A stretch of DNA of 62,238 nt from an uncultured Pelagibacteraceae bacterium. GTDB lineage: Bacteria > Pseudomonadota > Alphaproteobacteria > Pelagibacterales > Pelagibacteraceae. The stretch is taken from the NCBI GenBank assembly GCA_902610515.1, contig CACLVZ010000001.1, forward strand, positions 160,001 through 222,238, read 5' to 3'. The position numbers were made by a program, and so were the translations under genes. Under the pieces are notes generated by a model. It was not told where the DNA came from and ran no database searches. It saw only the letters and a program-made list of their open reading frames with translations. Of this stretch, positions 28,750 to 38,962 are shown in pieces. Every line of letters starts with the position of its first letter. Within the stretch, counting starts at the first letter, position 1.

Positions 28750-29259
28750 TTGAAAAAAAACGTTGTTTTAACTGGTATGATGGGTGTAGGTAAATCAACT
28801 GTAGGCAAAAACCTTGCAGAAAGATTAAATTATAGGTTTGTGGACATAGATAGATTAATTGAAAAAATTGAAGGTTGTTCAATAAAAATCATTTTTAAAC
28901 AAAAGAGTGAGATATATTTTAGAAAGTTAGAAAAGCAAGTCACTTTGAGAGAGTTAGAAAAAGAAAACATAGTTTTAGCTCTAGGAGGTGGAGCGTTTTT
29001 AGATAAATCTGTGAGACAGGAAATACAAAAAAATTCAATAAGTTTTTGGTTAGACACCAATTTGGATATTTTAATCAACAGATTAAAAAAAACTGATAAA
29101 AGACCATTGCTATATCAAAAAAATTTGAGTCAAACTGTTAAAAAAATTTACTTAGATAGAAAGAAAACTTACAGTAAGGCAAACTTTAAGATAAAATGTG
29201 ATAATATTAAGACTGAAAAAATTGTTTACGAAATAATTAGACATTATGAAAATTCGTGA
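28750..29259 (+). CDS. aroK: Shikimate kinase
   Basis: A 169-residue P-loop kinase that makes shikimate 3-phosphate in the aromatic amino-acid pathway. The P-loop is GMMGVGKSTVGKNLAERL right at the N-terminus. FVDIDRLIEK, ESEIYFRKLE-like KSEIYFRKLEKQ, and ALGGGAFLD (shikimate binding) follow. The lid holds KKTDKRPLL. The start is TTG at 28750; later ATGs would delete the first strand before the P-loop. It overlaps aroB by 14 bases. Confidence 0.94.
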   Translation: MKKNVVLTGMMGVGKSTVGKNLAERLNYRFVDIDRLIEKIEGCSIKIIFKQKSEIYFRKLEKQVTLRELEKENIVLALGGGAFLDKSVRQEIQKNSISFWLDTNLDILINRLKKTDKRPLLYQKNLSQTVKKIYLDRKKTYSKANFKIKCDNIKTEKIVYEIIRHYENS

Positions 29260-30358
29260 GGTAAAATTTAAAAATTTAATTGATGATTACCCTATAATTA
29301 TTGGCGCAAACGCTATAAACCTTTTACCAACAAAAATAAAATTAATTTGCCCCAAAGCTAGAAAAATTGCTTTAATTTTTGATAAAAATGTTCCAAAAAA
29401 ATTTAAATCAGTTTTAAAAAAAAAATTAAGAAACTATGAACTTTTTTTCTTTAGTTTTACTGCAAATGAAAAATCTAAATCACTTGTAACAGTAAATTAT
29501 TATTTAGAAAAACTCCTAGACAATAATTTAAATAGAAATGATATTATTATAAGTGTTGGTGGAGGTATCACTGGAGATGTTGTTGGCTTTGTCTCAAGTA
29601 TTTACAAAAGGGGAATTAATTTTATTAACCTTCCAACTACTTTACTCGCCCAAGTTGATGCATCTATTGGCGGTAAGACTGGGGTTAACTCAAAATTAGG
29701 TAAAAACTTAATTGGCTCTTTTTATCAGCCTAAATTAGTAATTAGTGATACTAAGTTTCTTAATTCATTAACAAAAAGAGAAATAATTTGTGGTTTTGCT
29801 GAAATTTTAAAACATGCAATTATTAAAGATAAAAAATTTTTTGATTGGTTAAATATTAATAGTGAAAAGATTTTTAAAAAGAAAATTAATGAGATGAACT
29901 ATGCGGTAAAAAGAAGTTGTGAGATTAAATTATATTACGTGAATAAAGATGTTAATGAAAAAGGGCTTAGAATGAAATTGAATTTTGGACATACTTTTGC
30001 TCATGCAATTGAAATAAAAAATAATTATTCCAAAAACATCACTCATGGTGAAGCTGTTTTATCTGGAATGATACTCGCTACAAAACTTTCGCGTACAAAA
30101 AAAGTGTGTGATAAAAAAACACTCGATCAAATAGTAGAGATTTATAAAAAAAATAGTCTTGAATACACATACGAAAAATACTCTAATTATAAAATTATTA
30201 ATTCTTTAATACCTTATTTGGAAAATGATAAAAAAAATAATGATGATAAAATAAATTTTATATTATTAAAAAAAATAGGAAAAACAACCAAACCAAATAT
30301 GCATAAAATTTCTACAAAAAATTTGAAAAAAATTTCAAAATCTATTTCTCTATGCTGA
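29246..30358 (+). CDS. aroB: 3-dehydroquinate synthase
   Basis: A 370-residue AroB. It closes DAHP to 3-dehydroquinate, the second shikimate-pathway step, using NAD and a metal. Signatures are SVGGGITGDVVGFVSSIYKRGI, LPTTLLAQVDASIGGKTGVNSKLGKNLIGSF, FAEILKHAIIKD, and the metal histidines in LNFGHTFAHAIE and HGEAVLSGM. It is coupled to aroK, an order common in proteobacteria. Its 3' end overlaps the convergent bolA-family gene by 17 bases. Confidence 0.96.
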   Translation: MKIREVKFKNLIDDYPIIIGANAINLLPTKIKLICPKARKIALIFDKNVPKKFKSVLKKKLRNYELFFFSFTANEKSKSLVTVNYYLEKLLDNNLNRNDIIISVGGGITGDVVGFVSSIYKRGINFINLPTTLLAQVDASIGGKTGVNSKLGKNLIGSFYQPKLVISDTKFLNSLTKREIICGFAEILKHAIIKDKKFFDWLNINSEKIFKKKINEMNYAVKRSCEIKLYYVNKDVNEKGLRMKLNFGHTFAHAIEIKNNYSKNITHGEAVLSGMILATKLSRTKKVCDKKTLDQIVEIYKKNSLEYTYEKYSNYKIINSLIPYLENDKKNNDDKINFILLKKIGKTTKPNMHKISTKNLKKISKSISLC

Positions 30359-30599
30359 TTTCAAGAGCGTGTATCTTAGTTTGAAGGTCTTCCTTAAGGA
30401 CCTTCATGACAAGTTTTTGGGCACTAAGTCTCGATAAAGACTTTAAATACATTGACTTAATCTTTAAGTGAATATGTAATTGTCCTGGAGAGAAAGTTTT
30501 GTGCCCTAAATGTTTATTGGAATTATCAATTATTTCTAAATGCTCAATATTTATATTTTTTTTTAGTTTTAAATTTATCTCATTAAAATAATTTTTCAT
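30342..30599 (-). CDS. BolA family protein
   Basis: An 85-residue BolA/YrbA-like protein. It has the helix-turn-like fold with NINIEHLEIIDNSNKHLGH, the conserved H-x-H region (QLHIHLKIKS), and LSRLSAQKLVMKVLKEDL then IHALEISI at the end. BolA proteins usually pair with monothiol glutaredoxins in iron-sulfur cluster handling; here the partner is not in view. Its position next to the J-protein and cobS/cobT genes matches other alphaproteobacteria. It is transcribed away from them. Confidence 0.9.
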   Translation of the reverse strand: MKNYFNEINLKLKKNINIEHLEIIDNSNKHLGHKTFSPGQLHIHLKIKSMYLKSLSRLSAQKLVMKVLKEDLQTKIHALEISIEK

Positions 30600-30629
30600 T
30601 AAATAGATTTTACTATATAGATTTAATTA

Positions 30630-31145
30630 ATGAAAATAATTTGTGATTGGCATAATTGTAAAAAAGTTGGAGCTTATAAAGCGCCTATTGAAAGGGATAA
30701 TAGTAGAAAATACAGATTGCTTTGCTTAGAACATATTAAGATCTTTAATAAAAACTGGAATTATTTTGAAAATATGAATGATCAAGAAATTGAATTTTTT
30801 ATAAAATCCGATTTGACTTGGCATAAATCAACCAAGAACTTTGGTTCTTCGGAAAATTTTTTTAATATACTTTGGAGTAATGCGTTAGATGATAAATTGA
30901 ATATATTTAAGACCTCTAGTTTCAGGGACTTTAAAAAAACTAAAATTTCTCAAACTGATCGTGATGCGTTACAAGTCATGGATTTAAATGGTGATGTAAA
31001 ATGGGAGCAAATTCAGGCTAAATTTAAAGAACTTGTAAAAAAATATCATCCTGATAAAAACCAGGGTAACAAGTTGCTTGAGAACAAGCTTAAAAAAATT
31101 ACTCTGGCTTATAGTCAGCTAAAAAAAACTTTAGGAAAAAAATGA
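30630..31145 (+). CDS. J-domain protein with N-terminal Cys/His cluster
   Basis: A 171-residue protein with a C-terminal J domain (about residues 110-170) containing the HPD signature in [13 protein letters not shown]. This would stimulate an Hsp70 ATPase. The N-terminus holds C5, H8, C10, C32 and H35 ([16 protein letters not shown] and LLCLEHIK), which could bind zinc. This layout is typical of an alphaproteobacterial J-protein family encoded before cobS. It overlaps cobS by 4 bases, so a chaperone role for the CobS/CobT complex is plausible but not shown. Confidence 0.88.
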   Translation: MKIICDWHNCKKVGAYKAPIERDNSRKYRLLCLEHIKIFNKNWNYFENMNDQEIEFFIKSDLTWHKSTKNFGSSENFFNILWSNALDDKLNIFKTSSFRDFKKTKISQTDRDALQVMDLNGDVKWEQIQAKFKELVKKYHPDKNQGNKLLENKLKKITLAYSQLKKTLGKK

Positions 31146-32119
31146 CAGTTGAAACTTTATTACAAAAAACAGACATAAAATTATCTGTAAAGCAAACATT
31201 TGGTTTTGATAGTGATATGAAAGTTGCTGCTTTTTCAAAAAAGAATGAGTACGTTCCAAAGGTTGATCCAGATTATAAATTTGACAAAGATACGACATTA
31301 GCAATTTTAGCAGGATTTTCTTTTAATAAAAGAGTATTAATACAAGGTTATCATGGAACTGGAAAATCAACACACATAGAACAGGTAGCTGCAAGACTTA
31401 ATTGGCCATGTATTAGAGTAAACTTAGATAGTCATATAAGCAGAATAGATTTAATTGGAAAAGACGCGATTGTATTAAAAGACGGTAAACAAATTACAGA
31501 ATTTAAAGAGGGAATACTGCCATGGTCTATACAGAACCCAATCGCATTAGTATTTGATGAGTATGATGCAGGACGACCTGATGTAATGTTTGTAATACAA
31601 CGAGTTTTAGAAAGTGACGGTAATTTTACGTTGTTAGACAAAAACAAAATATTAGACCAGCATGACTTTTTTAGAATATTTGCTACAACAAACACTGTTG
31701 GATTAGGTGATACAACTGGACTTTATCATGGCACTCAACAAATTAACCAAGGCCAAATGGATAGGTGGAATATTGTTTCAACTTTGAATTATCTTCCATT
31801 CGAAAAAGAGCTGGAAATAGTTTTAGCCAAAAACAAAAATTTTAATAACAAAGAGGGAAAAGAATTGCTTTCTAACATGATCAAGGTTGCCGATCTTACT
31901 CGAAAAGGTTTTATAAATGGAGATATATCAACAGTTATGAGTCCAAGGACCGTTTTACACTGGGCAGAAAACACTGAAATATTTAAGGATAAAGGATACG
32001 CATTTAGAATAACATTTATAAATAAATGTGATGATTTAGAAAAGAAAATAATATCAGAATATTATCAAAGATGCTTCGGAGAAGATCTTCCTGAGTCATC
32101 TATTAATATATCTATTTAA
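31142..32119 (+). CDS. cobS: CobS-like AAA+ ATPase (cobaltochelatase small subunit family)
   Basis: A 325-residue AAA+ protein. Walker A is [18 protein letters not shown] at about residue 70. Walker B is [20 protein letters not shown], and sensor residues lie in [21 protein letters not shown]. The sequence follows CobS closely ([21 protein letters not shown]). In aerobic cobalamin synthesis CobS and CobT form a chaperone-like ring that helps CobN insert cobalt. No cobN or other cob gene is seen here. The true role in this organism may differ. Confidence 0.92.
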   Translation: MTVETLLQKTDIKLSVKQTFGFDSDMKVAAFSKKNEYVPKVDPDYKFDKDTTLAILAGFSFNKRVLIQGYHGTGKSTHIEQVAARLNWPCIRVNLDSHISRIDLIGKDAIVLKDGKQITEFKEGILPWSIQNPIALVFDEYDAGRPDVMFVIQRVLESDGNFTLLDKNKILDQHDFFRIFATTNTVGLGDTTGLYHGTQQINQGQMDRWNIVSTLNYLPFEKELEIVLAKNKNFNNKEGKELLSNMIKVADLTRKGFINGDISTVMSPRTVLHWAENTEIFKDKGYAFRITFINKCDDLEKKIISEYYQRCFGEDLPESSINISI

Positions 32120-32120
32120 A

Positions 32121-33917
32121 GTGGAAAACAAAAAAGAAAAGCTAGAGGATTTTAAAGCTGCTATAAGTTCCACAGTTAGGTCTTTGGCAAACTCACATAA
32201 AGTCGAAGTTACTTTTGGAAATCAATCGGTAAAAAATAGTAATAATTCAATAAAGTTACCTGATTTATATGAAATTAAAGATGAGATTAATTACGAGGAA
32301 ATAAGAGCAATTGCAGACTCTAAATCTCTGAAACTAAGGTTTTCAAATAGTGAGACTTTAAAAAAATACGAACCTGAGGGAAATATATCGAAAAAATTAT
32401 ATAAAATTTCAGAAAAAATTAGGTGCGAAAAAATTGGGACAAGTTACTTTAAAGGAATCAAAAATAATATCGAAAAATTTTACCACAAAAGAGTTTCAAA
32501 TTTAAATCTTAAGAATAGTGAAGAAAAAATAGTTGAAGCTTTTGAGAATTTTTTAAGAATTAAGTTTTTAGATTTTAAAAATATGAATTCTGTAGATAAA
32601 AAATTTAAAACTTATAAAAATGATTTAAGTGATAAATTTCAGGATAAAATAAAAGATTTAAATAATTTAACATTCAATCAAGAAAAATTTAATTTTTTAG
32701 TATCAAAAATTATTTCTGACATGAAGTTAGATGAAAGTATTGATGAAGAAAAGAAAAGAGATGATAATAACGAAAATAATAAGGAAACAAAACCTCAAAA
32801 TCAAGATCAACATGCTAGTGAGCAAGAAAAGGAAAATGAGGAAATGTCAATCGATGACGGTTTGCCAGATATAGAAAATCAAACAAGAGAGTCTGATAAA
32901 ACAGAGGAAGAGTTTGAAATTGAGGATAGCTCAAAACCAGAATTAAAAAAAAAAGGCAAGACTGGTTTAGCTGATTTAAAATACAAAATTTATACTGAGG
33001 AATTTGATGAAATAATAAAAGCTGAAGACCTTGAAAGTATAGATGAGCTATCGAGATTAAGAAAAAATTTAGATCAGCAATTATTACAATTAAAGAATTT
33101 CATTTCAAAATTAGCGAACAAATTACAAAGAAAATTGTTAGCTAAGCAAAATAGATCTTGGGACTTTGATTTAGAAGAAGGTCTATTAGATACATCAAAA
33201 CTACCCAGAATAATTATGGATCCATTAAATTCTTTATCTTTTAAAAAAGAAAAAGATATTGAGTTTAAAGATACATTAGTGACAATATTAATAGACAACT
33301 CGGGTTCAATGAGAGGAAAACCTATTTCTGTAGCAGCAATTTGCGCAGATATTCTATCAAGAACTTTAGAGAGATGTATGGTTAAAGTGGAAATTTTAGG
33401 TTTTACAACAAAACATTGGAAAGGTGGATCATCTAGAGAGAAATGGATGAAAAATGAAAAACCAAATTTACCCGGAAGACTTAACGACTTAAGACATATA
33501 ATATATAAATCGGCAGACACACCCTGGAGACAAGTTAAAAATAATATGGGATTAATGCTTAAAGAAGGTCTTTTAAAAGAAAATATAGATGGCGAAGCTC
33601 TAAAATGGGCTTTTAATAAAATGAGTAGAAGAAAAGAAGATAGAAAAATTTTAATGGTGATTTCTGATGGAGCACCGGTGGACGATTCTACTCTTTCAAC
33701 TAATACTAGCGATTATTTAGAATCAAATTTAAAAAAGACGGTAAAATGGATCGAGAATAAATCAAGCATAGAATTATTAGCTATCGGGATTGGTCATGAT
33801 GTTACAAGATATTATAACAGAGCTGTAAAAATAACCGATGTTCAGGATCTTGGTGATGTTATGATAAACCAGTTGACGAATTTATTTGTTGAAAAAAATA
33901 AAAAAACTTTTCATTAA
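32121..33917 (+). CDS. cobT: CobT-like VWA protein (cobaltochelatase subunit family)
   Basis: A 598-residue protein starting at GTG one base after cobS. An acidic, low-complexity region (about 210-285, rich in E, D, N, K) precedes the C-terminal von Willebrand A domain. The MIDAS metal site is [20 protein letters not shown] at about residue 390, with the partner segments [31 protein letters not shown] and [15 protein letters not shown]. This is the CobT layout. It should form the ring complex with CobS. Without cobN nearby the client protein is uncertain. It converges on the transporter gene with a 4-base overlap. Confidence 0.92.
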   Translation: MENKKEKLEDFKAAISSTVRSLANSHKVEVTFGNQSVKNSNNSIKLPDLYEIKDEINYEEIRAIADSKSLKLRFSNSETLKKYEPEGNISKKLYKISEKIRCEKIGTSYFKGIKNNIEKFYHKRVSNLNLKNSEEKIVEAFENFLRIKFLDFKNMNSVDKKFKTYKNDLSDKFQDKIKDLNNLTFNQEKFNFLVSKIISDMKLDESIDEEKKRDDNNENNKETKPQNQDQHASEQEKENEEMSIDDGLPDIENQTRESDKTEEEFEIEDSSKPELKKKGKTGLADLKYKIYTEEFDEIIKAEDLESIDELSRLRKNLDQQLLQLKNFISKLANKLQRKLLAKQNRSWDFDLEEGLLDTSKLPRIIMDPLNSLSFKKEKDIEFKDTLVTILIDNSGSMRGKPISVAAICADILSRTLERCMVKVEILGFTTKHWKGGSSREKWMKNEKPNLPGRLNDLRHIIYKSADTPWRQVKNNMGLMLKEGLLKENIDGEALKWAFNKMSRRKEDRKILMVISDGAPVDDSTLSTNTSDYLESNLKKTVKWIENKSSIELLAIGIGHDVTRYYNRAVKITDVQDLGDVMINQLTNLFVEKNKKTFH

Positions 33918-34489
33918 ATTTTAAATTTAGAAACAGAATTTTCTGAATAATCTTTAATTTTGCTTAATAAAAGTCTGAAGGGAATCAGCATTGCTAAAGT
34001 AATAAGTAATTTCACTGCTAAGTCTCCTAGAGCCAAAGTGATCCAGGGAATACCAGTTCCATAAAAAGCTATTGAAAAAAATAAAAAGGTATCTGCTAGA
34101 GACCCTAGAGTAGACGAAAAAAGTGGAGCGATAAACCAAGTTCTTTTTCTCAATTGATGGAATATTTGTACATCTAGATTTTGTGCAATAAAAAAAGCTA
34201 TACCTGAGCCAATTGCTATTCTAATTGAAATAATATCTGCAAAGTTTGTGGAAACAAATAATGTAAGAATAATTCCAATAAAAAAACCAATGTAAACCAC
34301 CTTTCTTGCAACTAATTTACCGTAAGCTCGATTAGCTAAATCTGTTATCAAAAATGTTACTGGGTAACTAAATGCTCCATATGTTAATACCTCGCTTAAT
34401 CCTAAAAATTGAACAGGAAACTGAACAAGGTAATTAGAAATTACTACTACGACTCCCATTAAAATGGAAAGTTTATAAAATAAATTCAT
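33914..34489 (-). CDS. Queuosine precursor transporter-like (VUT/YhhQ family)
   Basis: A 191-residue membrane protein of the YhhQ/VUT family with about six hydrophobic segments. Family landmarks are [63 protein letters not shown] and [22 protein letters not shown]. Studied members import queuine-type precursors (preQ0, preQ1) for tRNA modification. Gene order places it last after lysS-pyrD-rpmB, 1 base after rpmB. The substrate is inferred from the family only. Confidence 0.88.
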   Translation of the reverse strand: MNLFYKLSILMGVVVVISNYLVQFPVQFLGLSEVLTYGAFSYPVTFLITDLANRAYGKLVARKVVYIGFFIGIILTLFVSTNFADIISIRIAIGSGIAFFIAQNLDVQIFHQLRKRTWFIAPLFSSTLGSLADTFLFFSIAFYGTGIPWITLALGDLAVKLLITLAMLIPFRLLLSKIKDYSENSVSKFKI

Positions 34490-34490
34490 T

Positions 34491-34769
34491 TTATGATTTT
34501 GCTGAAATTGATGCCTTAATTTTTTTAACTTTTTTAGATAATTTAGCTGTTTTTGCTGATATTAAAAATTTATCCAGCCCACCTTTGAAATCTACTGTTC
34601 TTAAAGCTGCATTAGCTACGCTCAACTTTATATTTTTTTTTAAAATATCACTTCTGAAAGTTACTTTCTTAAGATTTGGCAAGAACCTGCGCTTTGTTTT
34701 ATTTTTGGCATGGCTCACGTTATGACCTTTTAAAGGTGATATCCCGGTTAATTCACATTTTTTAGACAT
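34491..34769 (-). CDS. rpmB: 50S ribosomal protein L28
   Basis: A 92-residue bL28. The sequence SKKCELTGISPLKGHNVSHAKNKTKRRFLPNLKK spans the typical zinc-free N-terminus. VANAALRTVDFKGGLDKFL lies in the C-terminal half. It is a full-length large-subunit protein. It lies 39 bases after pyrD. Closeness to cobS/cobT is seen in other alphaproteobacteria. Confidence 0.96.
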   Translation of the reverse strand: MSKKCELTGISPLKGHNVSHAKNKTKRRFLPNLKKVTFRSDILKKNIKLSVANAALRTVDFKGGLDKFLISAKTAKLSKKVKKIKASISAKS

Positions 34770-34808
34770 ATTATTCTTTAATTTATATAATTCCAGAGAT
34801 AACGCTGG

Positions 34809-35855
34809 TCAAGCATTAATTCCGACCGCTTCGTCAATATTTTTAAGTCTCTCTTTTTTCAAAATAGAAATTAATTCTTTTTTCATCTGTTTAACCACTC
34901 CAGGTCCCTTATAAACCATGCCTGTATACAACTGTACAGCATTTGCACCTGCACTTATTTTTTCAAAAGCAGCTTGGCCTGTGTCAACTCCACCAACACC
35001 AATAATTTGCAATCTTCCTCTAGTTTCTCTGAAAAATTTTTTTATTAAACTGGTTGAAAGATTTTTTAAAGGTTGACCGGATAACCCACCCTTTTCACTT
35101 TTTTTAAAGTCTGATAAATTTTCACGATTGCTATCCGTAGTGTTCGAAACTACGATCCCCTCGATCTTAAATCTTAAAATTAATTCTACTATTCTACTAA
35201 TTTCTTGATCATTTATATCAGGAGAAAGTTTTATCATTAGGGGTTTAGATATATTATTTTTTTTTTTTATTTTGTTAATCCCGGTAAGAAGTTTTTCAAG
35301 TTCTTTTTGATCATGAAAATCTCTTAATCCTTCTGTGTTTGGAGAAGATATATTAACAGTCAAATACCCTGCATAAGAAGAAAGTCTTGATAAGCATTTA
35401 TAATAATCTTCTTCTTTATTTACAGTATCTTTATTTGGGCCAATATTAATTCCTAGGAAACCACTTGGTAAATCATTAGCGATTCTTTTAGAAATTACTT
35501 CTGAACCATGATTGTTAAAGCCTAGTCGATTAATTAGAGCTTGATCCTTCTCTAATCTAAAAACTCTAGGTTTGGGATTGCCTAGTTGCCTTTTAGGGGT
35601 CACCGTTCCAACCTCTACAAAACCATAACCAAGTTTAAATAATGAATTATAAACTTCTGCACTTTTGTCAAATCCTGCTGCAAGACCTATAGGATTAGGC
35701 AATTTCTCATTCAATAAATTTGTTTCTAAAATATCTTCATCTTTTACATTAAAAATACTTTTAGGTAATACGTTAAATTTCAATGACTGAATTGCTAAAT
35801 CGTGAGCAACTTCTGGGTCTAATGAAAATATATATGGTTTAAAAATTGAATACAT
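34809..35855 (-). CDS. pyrD: Dihydroorotate dehydrogenase (quinone), class 2
   Basis: A 348-residue class 2 PyrD. It oxidises dihydroorotate to orotate in UMP synthesis, passing electrons to membrane ubiquinone. An N-terminal helical part (YSIFKPYIFSLDPEVAHDLAI) serves quinone access. The barrel contains NPIGLAAGFDKSAEVYN, GFVEVGTVTPKRQLGNPKPR, NRLGFNNHG, the class 2 serine region TVNISSPNTEGLRD, and IIGVGGVDTGQAAFEKISAGANAVQLYTG. The ATG overlaps the lysS stop by 1 base. Confidence 0.97.
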   Translation of the reverse strand: MYSIFKPYIFSLDPEVAHDLAIQSLKFNVLPKSIFNVKDEDILETNLLNEKLPNPIGLAAGFDKSAEVYNSLFKLGYGFVEVGTVTPKRQLGNPKPRVFRLEKDQALINRLGFNNHGSEVISKRIANDLPSGFLGINIGPNKDTVNKEEDYYKCLSRLSSYAGYLTVNISSPNTEGLRDFHDQKELEKLLTGINKIKKKNNISKPLMIKLSPDINDQEISRIVELILRFKIEGIVVSNTTDSNRENLSDFKKSEKGGLSGQPLKNLSTSLIKKFFRETRGRLQIIGVGGVDTGQAAFEKISAGANAVQLYTGMVYKGPGVVKQMKKELISILKKERLKNIDEAVGINA

Positions 35856-37417
35856 TATTTTATTTTATCACTAATTAATTTAATTGTTTCATTAAGTCCA
35901 AAAAAACTTATAAAAAATCCCATTCTTGGTCCATTTTCTTCACCAAAAACGACTTGATATATCAATCTAAACCAGTCTCGGAGATTTTTATCATATCCAT
36001 TTTCCTTACCAACAGTATAAACTTGTGTTTGAATGTCCTCTGGGTTAGATGATTGATCAATTTGTTTAAGCTTTATGACTAAATTCTCCAAGGCTTTTTT
36101 TTCAATTTCATTAGGCTTTTTAAATTTTTTTTTTGGTTCAACTTTATCTTTAAAATAATTTATTGCATGTTTTGTTAGTTCGTCTAGTATTTTGTGATCC
36201 TCAGGTTTTATCTCTTTATGAAATCTATTAATAAACTTCCAAAGAGTTTCTTTTTTATCTGCGTTGCTAGAACCAACAAGGTTCAAAAGCATTGAAAATG
36301 GCATTATTATTTTTTCTTGAGGTGGTTTTCCGTTGTGGACATGCCAAACAGGATTTAAAATTTTATCTTTTATTTCTTGGTTTGGAAACTTCTCAATATA
36401 AGACAAGTATTCATCAACGGTTTTCGGAACAACCTCAGAGTAAAGCTTTTTCGCTCTTTTAGGATTAGGATACATGTATAACGCCAAACTTTCTGGAGAT
36501 GCATATCTTAACCACTGTTCTATTGAAATTCCATTTCCTTTTGACTTTGAAATTTTTTCACCTTTTTCATCTAAAAATAACTCATAAGCAAATCCATTTG
36601 GTGGTTTTTTTCCAAGCTCTCTACAAATTTTTGAAGATAGAATAGCACTTTCAGTTAAATCTTTACCATACATCTCGAAGTCAACGTCAAATGTAAACCA
36701 CCGCATCGCCCAATCTACTTTCCATTGTAATTTGCAACTTCCATTTAAAATACTGGTCTCAATTTTTTCTCCATTATTGTCAAAAATTACTTTTCCTGAA
36801 CTCTGATCCTTTTCAACTAAAGGAACTTCAAGAACTAAACCAGTTTTAGGGCAAACTGGTAAAAATGGTGAATAAGTTTTGCGCCTTTCCTCTCTTAAAG
36901 TGGGTAAAATAATATTCATTATTTCATCGTACTTTTCTAAAACTCGAATGAGAGAGTTATTAAAAATTCCTTTTTTATAATTTTCTGTAGAGCTTTTGAA
37001 AATAAATTCAAAATTAAATTTTTTAAGAAAATTTTTAAGCATTTCGTTGTTATGTTCACCGAAACTATTAAATTTTTTAAAAGGATCAGGTATTGAAGTA
37101 AGAGGTTTACCTAAATTTTTTTTTAAAATTTCCACATTGGGAATATTTTCTGGAATTTTTCTTAGCCCGTCCATATCGTCAGAAAATGTTATAAGCTCAT
37201 GATTGATTTTTTGAATGTGATTTAGAGCATTTATCATCATAGTTGTTCTCGCTACCTCACCAAAAGTGCCAATATGTGGTAAACCGCTTGGTCCATAACC
37301 AGTTTGAAATGTAATTTTATCTTTTTTCTTAATTATTTCTTTTCTATCGTTTAAGAGTTTTCTGACTTCAACAAAAGGCCAAGAGGAAGTAGATTGTATT
37401 ATATTGTTATCAATCAT
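35855..37417 (-). CDS. lysS: Lysyl-tRNA synthetase, class I
   Basis: A 520-residue class I LysRS, the unrelated form used by archaea and many alphaproteobacteria instead of the class II enzyme. The HIGH-type motif is GPSGLPHIGTFGEVARTTMM. The KMSKS-type motif is EKISKSKGNGIS at about residue 300. VDWAMRWFTFDVDFEMYGKDL is also typical. The start is 93 bases from the divergent trkH. It heads the lysS-pyrD-rpmB-transporter run. Confidence 0.96.
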   Translation of the reverse strand: MIDNNIIQSTSSWPFVEVRKLLNDRKEIIKKKDKITFQTGYGPSGLPHIGTFGEVARTTMMINALNHIQKINHELITFSDDMDGLRKIPENIPNVEILKKNLGKPLTSIPDPFKKFNSFGEHNNEMLKNFLKKFNFEFIFKSSTENYKKGIFNNSLIRVLEKYDEIMNIILPTLREERRKTYSPFLPVCPKTGLVLEVPLVEKDQSSGKVIFDNNGEKIETSILNGSCKLQWKVDWAMRWFTFDVDFEMYGKDLTESAILSSKICRELGKKPPNGFAYELFLDEKGEKISKSKGNGISIEQWLRYASPESLALYMYPNPKRAKKLYSEVVPKTVDEYLSYIEKFPNQEIKDKILNPVWHVHNGKPPQEKIIMPFSMLLNLVGSSNADKKETLWKFINRFHKEIKPEDHKILDELTKHAINYFKDKVEPKKKFKKPNEIEKKALENLVIKLKQIDQSSNPEDIQTQVYTVGKENGYDKNLRDWFRLIYQVVFGEENGPRMGFFISFFGLNETIKLISDKIK

Positions 37418-37510
37418 AACTATGGTTTATTAAATTTTATCCGCAAAATACAGATATAATTACATCATATTAAGTTGAATTTTCGAACTATTTAAATAAT
37501 CTGAAGTTTA

Positions 37511-38959
37511 ATGGCAACAAACAAAACAGTCTTTTTTTTAATTGGTGTATTATTAATTGTCTTAGGTGCATCGATGTTAGCACCTTATGCTTTACAAATA
37601 CTTTTGGATGAAGGAAGTCATAGTTTTATTTCAGCTTCTTTTGTAACAATTTTTATAGGAGTGTTATTTATTTTAGCGAATCTTGAGAAGGAATTCAGGT
37701 TAAATTTAAGACAAACATTTCTTTTTTCCACATTAGCATGGGTAATGGTTGCAGTGTTCGGAAGTTTACCTTTTATGCTTTCTGTAAAAACCTTTTCTTT
37801 TAGTGAAGCGTTTTTTGAGAGTATGTCAGGTATAACTACTACCGGTGCAACTATTATCTCGGACTTGGATAATAGCCCAAAAAGTATTCTTCTGTGGAGA
37901 GCAATTATGCAATGGTTGGGCGGTATCGGAATAGTGGTGATGGCAATAACAATTTTACCGTTATTGAAAGTCGGAGGTATGCAATTGTTTAAAATGGAGG
38001 GCCCTGATAGTACGGAAAAAATTCTCCCAAGGACTTTTGAAGTGGCAACTATAATTATTTCCACATATATTGCATTAACTTTTCTTTGTGGTTTTTTTTA
38101 TTGGATATTTGGTATGTCAATTTTTGATAGCATCAGTCACGCTATGACGACTATAGCAACTGGTGGATTTTCAACTCATAACGATTCGATTGGTTTTTTT
38201 AAAAATTCAAATATTGAGATTGTAGCAAGTATTTTTATAATTTTAGGGAGTATTCCTTTTATCTCTTATCTAAAATTTCTTCAAGGCAATAGAAAAATTT
38301 TTTTTCAAGATGTACAAATTAAAGGATTGATTTACCTGCTCATTATCTCAATAATTGTAATGTTCCTCTATTTACTTTTTATAAATTATGAAAGTGGATT
38401 ACTAGATAAAATTAGAATTTCATCATTTAATGTAATTTCAATTTTATCTGGAACTGGCTATGTTACAGATGATTTTGGGTTGTGGGGAAAATTTTCTCTA
38501 ATTTTTTTCTTATTTCTTATGTTTATTGGAGGTTGTGCGGGATCCACAGCGTGTGGAATAAAAATTTTTAGATTACAAATGCTATTAATCTTTTTAAAAA
38601 ATCAAATTAAAAAAATAGTATCTCCAAATAGTGTTATAGTTACAAAATATAACAATCAAAAAATTTCAGATAATTTCTTTAATTCTGTGATTATCTTTAT
38701 TTTTACTTTTTTATTTATTTTTCTTATCATCGCAATGCTTTTATCAATAAGTGGTTTAGATTTTATTACTTCGATATCTGGCGCAGCAAGTTCTATCTCA
38801 AATGTTGGGCCTGGTTTAGGTGATATGATTGGACCTAATGGTAACTACAAAGACATACCTGATGTTTCTAAATGGATTTTATCAGCCGGTATGTTATTAG
38901 GAAGATTAGAACTATTTGCTGTATTAGTTTTATTTTTTCCCTCTTTTTGGAGAAATTAA
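37511..38959 (+). CDS. trkH: Trk-type potassium uptake protein TrkH
   Basis: A 482-residue polytopic membrane protein. It shows the four pore-loop repeats of the Trk/Ktr/HKT family: SMSGITTTGATIISD, TIATGGFSTHNDS, LSGTGYVTDDFG, and a fourth SSISNVGPGLGDMIGP. These form the K+ selectivity filter. LLWRAIMQWLGGIGIVVMAI and CAGSTACGIKIFRLQMLL are conserved TrkH segments. The regulatory TrkA subunit is not in the window. The next gene starts 3 bases later. Confidence 0.94.
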   Translation: MATNKTVFFLIGVLLIVLGASMLAPYALQILLDEGSHSFISASFVTIFIGVLFILANLEKEFRLNLRQTFLFSTLAWVMVAVFGSLPFMLSVKTFSFSEAFFESMSGITTTGATIISDLDNSPKSILLWRAIMQWLGGIGIVVMAITILPLLKVGGMQLFKMEGPDSTEKILPRTFEVATIIISTYIALTFLCGFFYWIFGMSIFDSISHAMTTIATGGFSTHNDSIGFFKNSNIEIVASIFIILGSIPFISYLKFLQGNRKIFFQDVQIKGLIYLLIISIIVMFLYLLFINYESGLLDKIRISSFNVISILSGTGYVTDDFGLWGKFSLIFFLFLMFIGGCAGSTACGIKIFRLQMLLIFLKNQIKKIVSPNSVIVTKYNNQKISDNFFNSVIIFIFTFLFIFLIIAMLLSISGLDFITSISGAASSISNVGPGLGDMIGPNGNYKDIPDVSKWILSAGMLLGRLELFAVLVLFFPSFWRN

Positions 38960-38962
38960 TTT

